From Sphingomonas sp. GM_Shp_1 (GTDB taxonomy: Bacteria > Pseudomonadota > Alphaproteobacteria > Sphingomonadales > Sphingomonadaceae): a stretch of 44,768 nucleotides of DNA. Under the pieces are notes generated by a model that saw nothing but the letters and a program-made list of their open reading frames with translations, ran no database searches and was not told the DNA's origin. The stretch lies in contig NZ_JALNUR010000026.1 of NCBI RefSeq assembly GCF_026540895.1, positions 1 to 44,768 on the forward strand. The letters are read 5' to 3'. Shown piece by piece: positions 26,156 to 34,698 of this stretch. Positions within the stretch are counted from its first letter, which is position 1; every line of letters begins with the position of its first letter. A program made the translations under genes and the position numbers.

Positions 26156-28096
26156 ATGGATCGGCGCACGTTCACAAAGCGCAGCGGCCTGTTGCTGGCG
26201 GCGGCGACCAGCGGGCTGCTGGTCGGTTGCGGCGAGGACGATGACGCGCCTGCGCCGCTGCCTACCCCCACGCCGACCCCAACTGCTACACCGCTGCCCA
26301 GCGCGACGTTCGCATCGGAGCCGCTGGTGCTGAGCGAACCCTTCCTCCAGTTGCCGACCGCCGATTCGGTGCGGGTGGTGTGGTTCACCGAGTTCCGCGG
26401 CAGGGATCACGCCGTCCGCTACGGCGCCGACTTCGCGAAACAGGTGATGGCGACCTCGACCCAATTGTCGCGCATGTACGAAGATGCGAGCTCCACCGTC
26501 GCCGGCCGCAGCTATAGCGGCCTCACCCAGCGCGATATCTGGCGCCACGAGGCGGTCGTCACCGGCCTGTCCGCCGGTCGCCAGCCCTATGTCGCGATCA
26601 GCAGCGATGGCAACAAGACGATGCGCAGCAGCGAGGGCAGCCTGCAACCCCTGCCCGCCACCGGCCAGGCGACCCGCTTCCTGCTGACCTCCGACCTGCA
26701 ACTGAAGAAGATGGCCTCGGCCAATTACGAACGGGTCGCCGAGACGCTGGCGCCGATCGACGTGGTGCTGTTCGCGGGCGATCTGGTCAACGTCCCCAAC
26801 CGCGCGTCGGAATGGTTCGACAACAGCGTCCTGAACCTGCCGCCCTTCTTCGGCGCCTTGCAGGGCACAATGCGCAAGTGGCAACCCACATCCACCTATA
26901 CCGGCGGGCCGCTGCTCCAGAGCGGGGTGATCTACCCGATCCTGGGCAACCACGAATATTCGGGGCGGTGGAACCCGGCGAACAATCTGAACACCATGTT
27001 CAACGATCCTCAGCCGCGCTGGTATGCCGAGCTGCGCTATGCGAAGGTCGCGGCGACGGTAAACCCGTCCGGCGATGCAGCGATCCGCGAGCGCTGGATC
27101 CGCGACAATTCGTTCGAGACCATCTCCTATGAGGAGATCTTCACCCTGCCGCAGGGGCCCGAGGGCGGGCGCTATTATGCGCAGCGGATCGGCGACACCT
27201 TCCTGATCGCGATGGACGGCAACCGCATCTGGCGCAGCTGGTCGGCCAACACCCGCAGCAAGCTGACCGAGGCGACCGCGTCGATCAACGATCCGTCCGC
27301 CTGGGGCTTTGGCGACTTCCAGTTCCACCCCTTCGCGAAAGGATCGCGCCAGTATCAATGGTTGCAGGAGGTGCTGGCCAGCGAGGCCTTCCGCACCGCC
27401 AAGTACAAGATCGTGCTGGTCCACCAGTCGGTGTTCGGACTGGGCGACAATGCCACCCCGGTGATGGCGCAGACCGAGGCGACGTTCGAATATGCCGACG
27501 AGGCGGGCACGATCCGCACCATGGGTCCGTTCGCCTTCCCGATCGATGCGGCGACCTGGAACGGCCGGATCCAGCCGGTGCTGGACGCGGGGCGGATGCG
27601 GTATGTGAAATACGACTATCCCTTGTCGAAGGATCTGTGGCGCACCGATATCGAGCCGCTGCTGGTCGCCGCAGGGGTACAACTGGTGCAGGTCGGCCAT
27701 TCGCATCTGTGGTGCCGGAGCAAGGTCGGCACGATGAATTATATCGAAACGTCGAACGTCGGGAACAGCTACGGCGCCTATGTCGCCAACCTGTCGCCGC
27801 GCCGCTCCGCCCCGCCGACCGAAGCACAGGTCGCGGCGCTGACCTCGCTGCGCTGGAACGTCGACGACTATCCGCGTGAGGACGATCCGCACGACCGGCC
27901 GATGGCGCTGCCGACGCTGCGCAACCCGCAGGTCGAGCTGGCCGGCGCGGGCCAGCCGGTGCCCTTCCTGACCAGCAACGACATTACCGCCTATACGGTG
28001 TTCGACACGTCGACCGGAATGGTCACGTCCTATGCCTTCGACACGCGTTATCCGGCGCGTGATCCGATCAAGTTCGACGAGTTCAAGCTGGCCTGA
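26156..28096 (+). CDS. Tat-exported lipoprotein metallophosphoesterase
   Basis: This protein of 646 residues starts at the ATG at 26156, chosen because a Tat motif follows at once (DRRTFTKR). A hydrophobic stretch and a lipobox (LLVG-C25) come next, then a Pro/Thr linker (32-50). It should be folded in the cytoplasm, exported by Tat and anchored as a lipoprotein. The catalytic domain shows the calcineurin-type metal motifs: TSDLQLKK, FAGDLVN, GNHEYSGR, VHQSVFG and GHSHLWC. A preceding segment (about 60-180) resembles the Fn3-like domain of purple acid phosphatases. It probably releases phosphate from organic esters outside the inner membrane. It is a single-gene unit with no clear partner. 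Confidence 0.9.
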   Translation: MDRRTFTKRSGLLLAAATSGLLVGCGEDDDAPAPLPTPTPTPTATPLPSATFASEPLVLSEPFLQLPTADSVRVVWFTEFRGRDHAVRYGADFAKQVMATSTQLSRMYEDASSTVAGRSYSGLTQRDIWRHEAVVTGLSAGRQPYVAISSDGNKTMRSSEGSLQPLPATGQATRFLLTSDLQLKKMASANYERVAETLAPIDVVLFAGDLVNVPNRASEWFDNSVLNLPPFFGALQGTMRKWQPTSTYTGGPLLQSGVIYPILGNHEYSGRWNPANNLNTMFNDPQPRWYAELRYAKVAATVNPSGDAAIRERWIRDNSFETISYEEIFTLPQGPEGGRYYAQRIGDTFLIAMDGNRIWRSWSANTRSKLTEATASINDPSAWGFGDFQFHPFAKGSRQYQWLQEVLASEAFRTAKYKIVLVHQSVFGLGDNATPVMAQTEATFEYADEAGTIRTMGPFAFPIDAATWNGRIQPVLDAGRMRYVKYDYPLSKDLWRTDIEPLLVAAGVQLVQVGHSHLWCRSKVGTMNYIETSNVGNSYGAYVANLSPRRSAPPTEAQVAALTSLRWNVDDYPREDDPHDRPMALPTLRNPQVELAGAGQPVPFLTSNDITAYTVFDTSTGMVTSYAFDTRYPARDPIKFDEFKLA

Positions 28097-28578
28097 TCCG
28101 AGCGCGACCGCCTGTCGGGATGCGCTGGGCGACGTAGACGTCACGTCATGACGAGCCAGTCCCTGTCGGAAGGACCACGCCCCGCCGATCGTGACGGTGC
28201 GCGGGTGCAGGGGCGTGCCCTGCCGGCGTTGCGACACGGCCAGCGGATTGCCCATGGCAAAGCGATCCCCGGTGGCATCGAACAGTTCGACATGTCGTAT
28301 ATCGCCGGCTGTCGTCCCCCCTTTTCTTGGCTAGGCCGAACCGACATTCAGATATGCTCTTCTTTCCCCTCGCCACTCATAGAGGGAAGAGGAAGAGTCA
28401 CTTTAATGTCGATCAGCCCCAGTCTGAGTGAGCGTTTCGGGTCTTCTCGAACTTCGAGCAAGCAACTGGGGCGTGGGGAAGTCTACTACCGCAAAGCTGC
28501 GAGTCCCGTTTCTCGCCCACGTCGGTTACGAAGACGCGCACCCTGCATCCACGACCGTCACAGCGCCAGGGGCAGCGT
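28097..28578. other. Intergenic gap between convergent genes
   Basis: This 482-base stretch separates the plus-strand phosphoesterase gene from the minus-strand GAF-Fis regulator gene. Open frames in it are short and without recognised motifs. It holds an imperfect hairpin at 28357-28397 and nothing else I can support. Confidence 0.5.
28357..28397. terminator. Imperfect hairpin between convergent genes
   Basis: CTCTTC and CCCCTC on the left pair with GAGGG and GAAGAG on the right, with mismatches between and a ten-base loop. The left flank is pyrimidine-rich and the right flank purine-rich. Its place between two convergent genes would suit a two-way terminator, but there is no clean T-run, so the call is weak. 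Confidence 0.3.
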
Positions 28579-29613
28579 TCAACGCTGTCGCGCAAGATGC
28601 CGATGGATGGTGCTGCGATGGACGCCCAGTTGTCGCGCCGCTGCCGAGACATTGCCGCCATGCGCTGCCAGTGCCGCGTCGATCGCCTCGGCCCGGTCGT
28701 CGGCCAGCGGGCGGGCGGACATGGGCAGTTCGACGCCGCCCCGCCCTTCGGCATCCCAGCCGCCGATCAGGGTCGCACCGTTGGTCAGGCGCAATCGGCC
28801 CCGCGCCGCCTGTTCCATGTCCACCAGTTCGCCGAGTGCCGCATCGTCCAGCGCCTCCCAACTGCGCCCGACCAGCGAAAGCCCGCGCCGGTTCGCAGCG
28901 ACCAGCCGGTCGTCGCGGAACACCAATATCCCCTCGCGCGCGGTGCCCAGCATCGCGGCATCGTCGTGCATCCGCAGCACACGGCAATCGGCGAAACCGC
29001 TGCGGAACAGCCGATGCTCGATCTGGTCGACCGCCAACCGGATCAGCCCCAGCGCATGCCCATGGCCGCTGGCCGATGGACCGGAAATGTCGAGCGCCCC
29101 GACGATCGCGCCACGCGGGTCGAGGATCGGCGTCGCCGCGCAGCTCAAGACCGCATGTTCGGCGAAGAAATGCTCGGGGCCATGGACGGCGATCGGGCGA
29201 CGCTCGGCAATGGCGGTGCCGATCGCGTTGGTGCCGGTGCTCGCCTCGGTCCAGGAGACGCCGGGCCGCAGCGCCACCTGCGCCGCCCGGGACAGGAAGC
29301 CGGTGTCGCCGATCGAATCGAGGATCATGCCGTCCGCGTCCGCCAGGATCACGACGCTGCCCGTCTCACGCGCCTCGCCCGCCAGCATCTCCAGTTCCGG
29401 GCGACACAGGCGGCGCAGCGACTCGCGACGCTGGCGCAGGATATTGAGCTCGCTCTCGGCGAGCGGCCCGCCGCCCTGACGCCGTCCCTGCGTCAGCCCC
29501 ATGTCGGTGCATCGCACCCAGGACCGAAGCACCGGCTGGCGCACGGTTTCGAGGGGCAGTTGCCCTTCGTCGAAATAGGCTCGACGCCCCTGCTCTATAC
29601 CGGCGCCGTCCAT
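28579..29613 (-). CDS. GAF-Fis transcriptional regulator (AcoR-like, no AAA+ domain)
   Basis: This protein of 344 residues uses the ATG at 29611-29613, which has a strong ribosome site (GGAGAAGGA). The N-terminus ([20 protein letters not shown]) and the GAF region ([19 protein letters not shown] to [20 protein letters not shown]) match AcoR, the activator of acetoin and alcohol catabolism. A PAS-like part follows ([18 protein letters not shown]). The C-terminus is a Fis-type helix-turn-helix ([20 protein letters not shown], then RSTIHRHL). The AAA+ domain that contacts sigma-54 is absent, with no room for it, so it cannot work as a classical enhancer-binding protein. It is divergent from the aldehyde and alcohol dehydrogenase genes, its likely targets. 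Confidence 0.88.
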   Translation of the reverse strand: MDGAGIEQGRRAYFDEGQLPLETVRQPVLRSWVRCTDMGLTQGRRQGGGPLAESELNILRQRRESLRRLCRPELEMLAGEARETGSVVILADADGMILDSIGDTGFLSRAAQVALRPGVSWTEASTGTNAIGTAIAERRPIAVHGPEHFFAEHAVLSCAATPILDPRGAIVGALDISGPSASGHGHALGLIRLAVDQIEHRLFRSGFADCRVLRMHDDAAMLGTAREGILVFRDDRLVAANRRGLSLVGRSWEALDDAALGELVDMEQAARGRLRLTNGATLIGGWDAEGRGGVELPMSARPLADDRAEAIDAALAAHGGNVSAAARQLGVHRSTIHRHLARQR

Positions 29614-29647
29614 CGCCGCATCCTTCTCCGCCACATCCTTCTTCGAG

Positions 29648-29695
29648 TGTCGCAAGTTGCGACACCGGCACGTCTTTCGCGTCGCGCCCTGCGAC
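29648..29695. promoter_or_regulatory. Two dyads between GAF-Fis regulator and aldehyde dehydrogenase genes
   Basis: TGTCGCAA-G-TTGCGACA (29648-29664) is a perfect eight-base inverted repeat with one central base. A second, looser dyad with the same half-site follows: GTCGC-N5-GCGAC (29681-29695). The centres are 32 bases apart, about three helical turns. They lie 35-82 bases upstream of the regulator start and about 120-165 bases upstream of the aldehyde dehydrogenase start, as expected for operators of the divergent GAF-Fis protein. Confidence 0.65.
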
Positions 29696-29813
29696 ACATG
29701 CTACGCCTCGGCGGCGGAAAGTCCACCGCCCGGCAATACTTCGTCGCGGATCGCCTTGTCTTAGCGCCGACACGGGCGGACCCTCGGGTCATAACAGACC
29801 GAGGAGAGAGCCC

Positions 29814-31325
29814 GTGACGATTCAGGACGCCATCAAGGCCCGCACCGCGCCGTTCAAGCAGCGCTACGCCAATTTCATCGGCGGGCGCTGGGTCGATCCG
29901 GTCGACGGACGCTGGTTCGACAACCGATCCCCCATCGACGGACAGGTGATCTGCCAGGTCGCGCGCAGCCAGGCCGCCGATGTCGAGCTGGCTCTGGACG
30001 CCGCGCACAAGGCCAAGGATGACTGGGGTCGCACCAGCGTCGCCGAGCGCGCGCTGATCCTCCACCGCATCGCCGACCGGATGGAGGAGAACCTATCGCT
30101 GCTCGCCACTGCCGAGACCTGGGACAATGGCAAGCCGATCCGCGAGACGACCGCCGCCGACCTGCCGCTCGCCATCGACCATTTCCGCTATTTCGCCGGA
30201 TGCATCCGCGCACAGGAAGGCGGCATTTCCGAGATCGACCACGACACCGTCGCCTATCATTTCCACGAGCCGCTGGGCGTGGTGGGGCAGATCATCCCGT
30301 GGAATTTCCCGCTGCTGATGGCCTGCTGGAAGCTCGCGCCCGCACTGGCGGCGGGCAATTGCGTGGTGCTGAAACCCGCCGAGCAGACCCCCGCCTCGAT
30401 CATGGTGCTGGCCGAACTGATCGCCGACCTGTTGCCCGAGGGCGTGCTCAACATCGTCAACGGCTATGGCATCGAAGCGGGCAAGCCGCTCGCCCAGAAC
30501 CCGCGCATCGCCAAGATCGCCTTTACCGGAGAGACGACGACCGGCCAGCTCATCATGTCCTATGCCTCCGAAAACCTGATCCCGGTGACGCTGGAGCTGG
30601 GCGGCAAGAGCCCCAACATCTTCTTCGCCGATGTCGCTGCCGAGGATGACGATTATCTCGACAAGGCGATCGAGGGGTTCGCGATGTTCGCGCTCAACCA
30701 GGGCGAGGTCTGTACCTGCCCCAGCCGCGCACTGGTCCACGAATCCATCTATGACCGCTTCATGGAAAAGGCGGTCGCCCGCGTCGAGGCGATGATCCAG
30801 GGCGATCCACTCGATCCCGCCACCATGGTCGGCGCGCAGGCCTCGCAGGAGCAGATGGACAAGATCCTCGGCTATCTCGACATCGGTCGCGACGAGGGCG
30901 CCAAGGTGCTGACCGGCGGCACGCGGAACCGGCCCGAGGGGCTGGAGGGCTATTATGTCAAGCCGACCGTGCTCAGCGGCCACAACAAGATGCGCGTCTT
31001 CCAAGAGGAGATTTTCGGTCCCGTCGTCTCGGTCGCGACCTTCAAGGACGATGAGGAAGCGCTGCGCATCGCCAATGACACGCTCTACGGCCTGGGGGCG
31101 GGCGTCTGGACCCGCGACGGCACCCGCGCCTATCGCATGGGTCGCGCGATCCAGGCGGGGCGGGTGTGGACCAACTGCTACCATGCCTATCCGGCGCACG
31201 CGGCGTTCGGCGGCTACAAGCGCTCCGGCATCGGGCGCGAGACGCACCGAATGATGCTCTACCATTATCAGCAGACCAAGAATCTGCTGGTCAGCTACTC
31301 GGCCAAGAAGCTCGGCTTCTTTTGA
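29814..31325 (+). CDS. NAD-dependent aldehyde dehydrogenase (ExaC/AcoD type)
   Basis: This 503-residue enzyme of the ALDH superfamily oxidises an aldehyde to the acid with NAD(P). It starts at GTG 29814, supported by the GAGGAGAGAG ribosome site. Visible motifs are [42 protein letters not shown], the general-base Glu in [13 protein letters not shown] and the catalytic Cys in [12 protein letters not shown]. Near the end are [10 protein letters not shown] and [13 protein letters not shown]. The length and the CTCPSR site match the acetaldehyde dehydrogenases found next to AcoR-type regulators. Together with the alcohol dehydrogenase 86 bases downstream it would turn an alcohol into a carboxylic acid. 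Confidence 0.93.
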   Translation: MTIQDAIKARTAPFKQRYANFIGGRWVDPVDGRWFDNRSPIDGQVICQVARSQAADVELALDAAHKAKDDWGRTSVAERALILHRIADRMEENLSLLATAETWDNGKPIRETTAADLPLAIDHFRYFAGCIRAQEGGISEIDHDTVAYHFHEPLGVVGQIIPWNFPLLMACWKLAPALAAGNCVVLKPAEQTPASIMVLAELIADLLPEGVLNIVNGYGIEAGKPLAQNPRIAKIAFTGETTTGQLIMSYASENLIPVTLELGGKSPNIFFADVAAEDDDYLDKAIEGFAMFALNQGEVCTCPSRALVHESIYDRFMEKAVARVEAMIQGDPLDPATMVGAQASQEQMDKILGYLDIGRDEGAKVLTGGTRNRPEGLEGYYVKPTVLSGHNKMRVFQEEIFGPVVSVATFKDDEEALRIANDTLYGLGAGVWTRDGTRAYRMGRAIQAGRVWTNCYHAYPAHAAFGGYKRSGIGRETHRMMLYHYQQTKNLLVSYSAKKLGFF

Positions 31326-31411
31326 CCCCAGGCTTCATTTGACCCCGGTCAAGGCGGGGATCGGCCGCCGCGCCCATCCCCACCTCATCATCATCCGATA
31401 GGAGAAACACC

Positions 31412-32446
31412 ATGGCGAAGACGATGAAAGCCGCCGTCGTGCGCGCGTTCGGCCAACCCCTTACCATCGACGAAGTCCCCGTGCCCGAAGTGACGGACGG
31501 CATGATCCAGGTCGCGATCCAGGCGTCGGGCGTCTGCCATACCGACCTGCATGCCGCCGAGGGCGATTGGCCGGTCAAGCCCAATCCGCCCTTCATTCCG
31601 GGGCATGAGGGCGTCGGCTATGTCTCGGCGGTCGGCAAGGGCGTGAAGCATATCAAGGAAGGCGACCGGGTCGGCGTGCCGTGGCTCTACACCGCCTGCG
31701 GTCACTGCGTGCACTGCCTGGGCGGGTGGGAGACGCTGTGCGAGAGCCAGCTCAACACCGGCTATTCGGTCAATGGCGGCTTTGCCGATTATGTCATCGC
31801 CGATCCGAACTTCGTCGGCCATCTGCCCGGCAATATCGGCTTTACCGAGATCGCGCCGGTGCTTTGCGCCGGGGTCACGGTCTATAAGGGGCTGAAGATG
31901 ACCGATACCAAGCCGGGCGACACCGTCGTCATCTCCGGCATCGGCGGGCTCGGCCATATGGCGGTGCAATATGCGGTCGCCATGGGCCTGAACGTCGCGG
32001 CGGTCGATGTCGACGACGCCAAGCTGGACCTTGCCCGGCGGCTGGGGGCGAAGGTCACGGTCAATGCCCGAACCGAGGCCGATCCGGCGGCGGCGATCAA
32101 GCGCGAGACCGGCGGCGGGGCGCAGGGCGCGCTCGTGACCGCCGTCAGCGAAAAGGCGTTCGCCCAGGCCGTCGGCATGATGGCGCGCGGCGGCACCGTC
32201 GCGCTCAACGGCCTGCCGCCGGGCGACTTTCCGCTCAACATTTTCGGGCTGGTGCTGAACGGCATCACCGTGCGCGGGTCGATCGTCGGCACCCGGCTCG
32301 ACCTTCAGGAGTCGCTCGACTTCGCCGACGACGGCAAGGTGAAGGCGACGGTCGCGAGCGCCCCGCTGGCCGAGGTCAACCAGGTGTTCGACCGGATGCG
32401 CCGAGGTCAGATCGAGGGGCGCATCGTCCTAGACCTGGCGGCCTGA
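31412..32446 (+). CDS. adhP: Zinc-dependent alcohol dehydrogenase
   Basis: This 344-residue enzyme belongs to the medium-chain dehydrogenase family, AdhP type, which interconverts ethanol-like alcohols and aldehydes with NAD. The catalytic zinc site is GVCHTDLHAAEGDW with PGHEGVGYV. The structural zinc cysteines are in CGHCVHCLGGWETLC, and the nucleotide fold shows ISGIGGLGHMAVQYA. A GGAGAAA ribosome site precedes the ATG. It follows the aldehyde dehydrogenase gene and its last 18 bases overlap the end of the convergent transporter gene. A repeated TTGACCCC lies in the gap before it, of unknown meaning. Confidence 0.95.
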   Translation: MAKTMKAAVVRAFGQPLTIDEVPVPEVTDGMIQVAIQASGVCHTDLHAAEGDWPVKPNPPFIPGHEGVGYVSAVGKGVKHIKEGDRVGVPWLYTACGHCVHCLGGWETLCESQLNTGYSVNGGFADYVIADPNFVGHLPGNIGFTEIAPVLCAGVTVYKGLKMTDTKPGDTVVISGIGGLGHMAVQYAVAMGLNVAAVDVDDAKLDLARRLGAKVTVNARTEADPAAAIKRETGGGAQGALVTAVSEKAFAQAVGMMARGGTVALNGLPPGDFPLNIFGLVLNGITVRGSIVGTRLDLQESLDFADDGKVKATVASAPLAEVNQVFDRMRRGQIEGRIVLDLAA

Positions 32447-33673
32447 AATCGCGGCGGGCGGTGGCGTGCGGGGACCGGGCGGAAAGGCGAAACGCCGTGC
32501 GGCCAGCGCAATGAGGAAGGCGATCAGCGCCAACGCGGCGACTGCGGGCGGCAGCAGCGACGTCCTGCCGGTCGTGAGCAACGTGCCGCCCAACGCCCCG
32601 CCCGCCGCGATCGCCAGGTTCCACGCCGTGGTCACCATCGCTTGCGCCAAATCGACGCCATCGCCCGCCGCGTCCGCCGCGTCCGCCGACGCCGTCTGCA
32701 TCATCGCCCCGGCACCGCCGAAGCCCAGTCCCCAGATGGCGGCAGCAACATAGACGGCGACGCCTTGTTCGCCGGCGATCGTCAGGAGAAAGGCGACCGC
32801 CGCGAACGATCCGATCGCGAGCAGCACCAGCACGCGCAGCATCCGATCGACCAGTCGCCCGACGACCCAGATGCCGGCAAGCGAACTGACGCCGAAGGTC
32901 AGCAGAACCAGATCGGTCCGCGCCCCCGCGGCCATCGCGAACGGTGCGATATAGGTATAGAGGATATTGTGCGCCGTCATCCATGTCAGGATGACGAGCA
33001 GGATCGGCGCGACGCCCGGCGTAGCGATGACCTGGCGCAGCGAGGAGCGAGCGTCTGCCGCCCGACCGGGCGCGTCGGGCACCTTGGCGATGATCCAGCC
33101 GATCAGGGCGATGCTGAGCGCGGATAGGATCAGGAACGATCCGCGCCACCCGACCAGCCCCCCGAGAAAGGTGCCCAGGGGGACACCCAGCGAGAGCGCC
33201 AGCGGCACGCCGACCATCGCAAGGGCCATCGCCGGGCCGGTCTGGTCCGGTCGCACGATGCTGCGCGCATAGCCTGCGAGGATCCCCCAGGCGAGCCCCG
33301 CCGCGCATCCGGCGACGAACCGCGCGACCAAGATGACGGCGACGGATCCGGCCCATGCCGTCAGGGTGTTGCCGACGACAAAGCAGACGATCGTCGCCAG
33401 CAGAACGCTGCGTCTCGGAAGGCCTTGGGTCAGGCTTGTGAGCGGGATCGCCGCCAGCAAGGACCCAAGCGCATAGACCGCGACGAGCTGTCCCGCCATC
33501 GCCTCGGATATCCGCAGTCCAGCGGCGATTTGCGGCAGCAAGCCAGCGGGAAGCGTCTCGGTCACGATGCACAGGAAACCGCTGGCGGCGAGGCCCGACA
33601 GCGCTGCCCTGGGGAGATGGGCGCGCGGTGCCGACTCGGCTTCGACGCGGCTTGGCGAGGAGGAAGGCGGCAT
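32429..33673 (-). CDS. MFS transporter, drug:H+ antiporter type
   Basis: This 414-residue membrane protein has about twelve hydrophobic segments and the MFS pattern of the arabinose-efflux/AraJ branch. Examples are ETLPAGLLPQIAAGLRISEA, GQLVAVYALGSLLAAIPLTS, LARFVAGCAAGLAWGILAGY and PLALSLGVPLGTFLGGLVGW. It probably exports a small molecule using the proton gradient. It ends in a TAG inside the last codons of the convergent alcohol dehydrogenase gene. It is divergent from a TetR regulator 115 bases away, the usual layout of a repressor and its efflux pump. The substrate is unknown. Confidence 0.92.
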   Translation of the reverse strand: MPPSSSPSRVEAESAPRAHLPRAALSGLAASGFLCIVTETLPAGLLPQIAAGLRISEAMAGQLVAVYALGSLLAAIPLTSLTQGLPRRSVLLATIVCFVVGNTLTAWAGSVAVILVARFVAGCAAGLAWGILAGYARSIVRPDQTGPAMALAMVGVPLALSLGVPLGTFLGGLVGWRGSFLILSALSIALIGWIIAKVPDAPGRAADARSSLRQVIATPGVAPILLVILTWMTAHNILYTYIAPFAMAAGARTDLVLLTFGVSSLAGIWVVGRLVDRMLRVLVLLAIGSFAAVAFLLTIAGEQGVAVYVAAAIWGLGFGGAGAMMQTASADAADAAGDGVDLAQAMVTTAWNLAIAAGGALGGTLLTTGRTSLLPPAVAALALIAFLIALAARRFAFPPGPRTPPPAAISGRQV

Positions 33674-33788
33674 GATGGTCCTTGTCCGTCGGTTCGATGC
33701 CTGCCCGCGCCGGGGCGATCCGGGGCATGGCGATTTCTATGAATGGTCGCTATACAAATGCCATGACGCGATGCAAATGGATTCTGTA

Positions 33789-34379
33789 ATGGCCGTTAAC
33801 GAAAATAAGCGACTGCGGGGACGACCACGCGCATTCGCGCTCGACGCGGCGGTCGAGGTCGGGCAGCACCTGTTCCATGAGCATGGTTATGAGAAGGTCA
33901 GCGTGGCGGCGCTGACGGAGGCGATCGGGATCACCCCGCCGAGCTTCTACGCGGCCTTCGGCAGCAAGACCGCCTTCTTCAATGACGCATTGCAACGTTA
34001 TGCGGCCACCGTCGTGCCGTTGGATCGCTTCCTGATCGCAGGCAACGCGCCCCTGCCTGCCCTCGCCGACATGCTACGCGCTGCGGCCCATGCTTATGCC
34101 GTCCATCCGCAGCGGCGCGGTTGCCTGATCCTCGAACATGCCAAGACCGTGACGACCGATTGGGGCATCGCGGCTGCGCAGATCGCGGGGGAGAACCGCG
34201 AGAAAGTGCAGGCGTTTCTAACGGAGTCCGGTGTCGAGACGCCCGGACGTATCGCCGATTACGTCGCGACCACGATGCTCGGCCTATCCGCTGCGGCCCG
34301 AGAGGGATGGGACGAGGCAAGACTCCTCGCCGTCGCGGAAACGGCGAAGATAGCGTTAGACAATTCTCGGCTTCACTAA
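33789..34379 (+). CDS. TetR-family transcriptional regulator
   Basis: This is a 196-residue protein if read from the ATG at 33789; in-frame ATGs at 33771 and 33777 would add four to six residues. The DNA-binding domain is at about 15-58: DAAVEVGQHLFHEHGYEKVS, VAALTEAIGITPPSFYAAFG and SKTAFFNDALQRY. The C-terminal ligand domain (HPQRRGCLILEHAKTVTTDW, YVATTMLGLSAAAREG) resembles the repressors of small MFS pumps and oxidative or electrophile responses. It is divergent from the MFS gene and probably represses both through the 115-base gap. I see no clear dyad there. Confidence 0.9.
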   Translation: MAVNENKRLRGRPRAFALDAAVEVGQHLFHEHGYEKVSVAALTEAIGITPPSFYAAFGSKTAFFNDALQRYAATVVPLDRFLIAGNAPLPALADMLRAAAHAYAVHPQRRGCLILEHAKTVTTDWGIAAAQIAGENREKVQAFLTESGVETPGRIADYVATTMLGLSAAAREGWDEARLLAVAETAKIALDNSRLH

Positions 34380-34698
34380 GGTTGAGCGAGGAGTATAGGG
34401 ATCCCGCGAGCGCACTCCCCTCACCCCGTTCCGACTCAGCCTTTGCCGCGCAAAGACCAAGTCTGCGCAACCCTCCCCCCTCTACGAGGGGCGAGGGAAA
34501 AGAAGGGCGTGTCCGAACGTCTATCGGCCCAAGACCACCGCGCTCTGCGCCGGACCTGTCGGACCCGCACGATGTGACGCGGAACGGTCATGGTTCTGAC
34601 CCACCCGTGAAGCCGAAGCTCCATGGCGCTGCAACAAAACTTCCCTAGCGCCCGGCCCACAGACGCCGAAAGAGCCGTCTTCCAGGGAAAGCTTCTTC
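34380..34698. other. Intergenic region with a C/G-rich hairpin
   Basis: This 319-base gap lies between the TetR gene and the third receptor gene. At 34471-34497 it contains a near-perfect hairpin, CCCTC-C-CCCCTC-TAC-GAGGGG-C-GAGGG, followed by AAAAGAA. It has the look of a short intergenic repeat element and could end TetR transcription, though it lacks a T-run in that direction. Just before it, GCGCAAAGACCAAGTCTGCGC can also fold weakly. The promoter of the receptor-aminotransferase pair should lie to the right of it. Confidence 0.45.

Noticed and set aside
29666..29680. A sigma-54-like -24/-12 element (GG-N10-GC) before the aldehyde dehydrogenase gene
   Set aside because: The spacing fits and CGGCAC resembles the -24 box, but TCGC is a poor -12 box. 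The adjacent regulator lacks the AAA+ domain needed for sigma-54 activation. Such matches are frequent in G+C-rich DNA.
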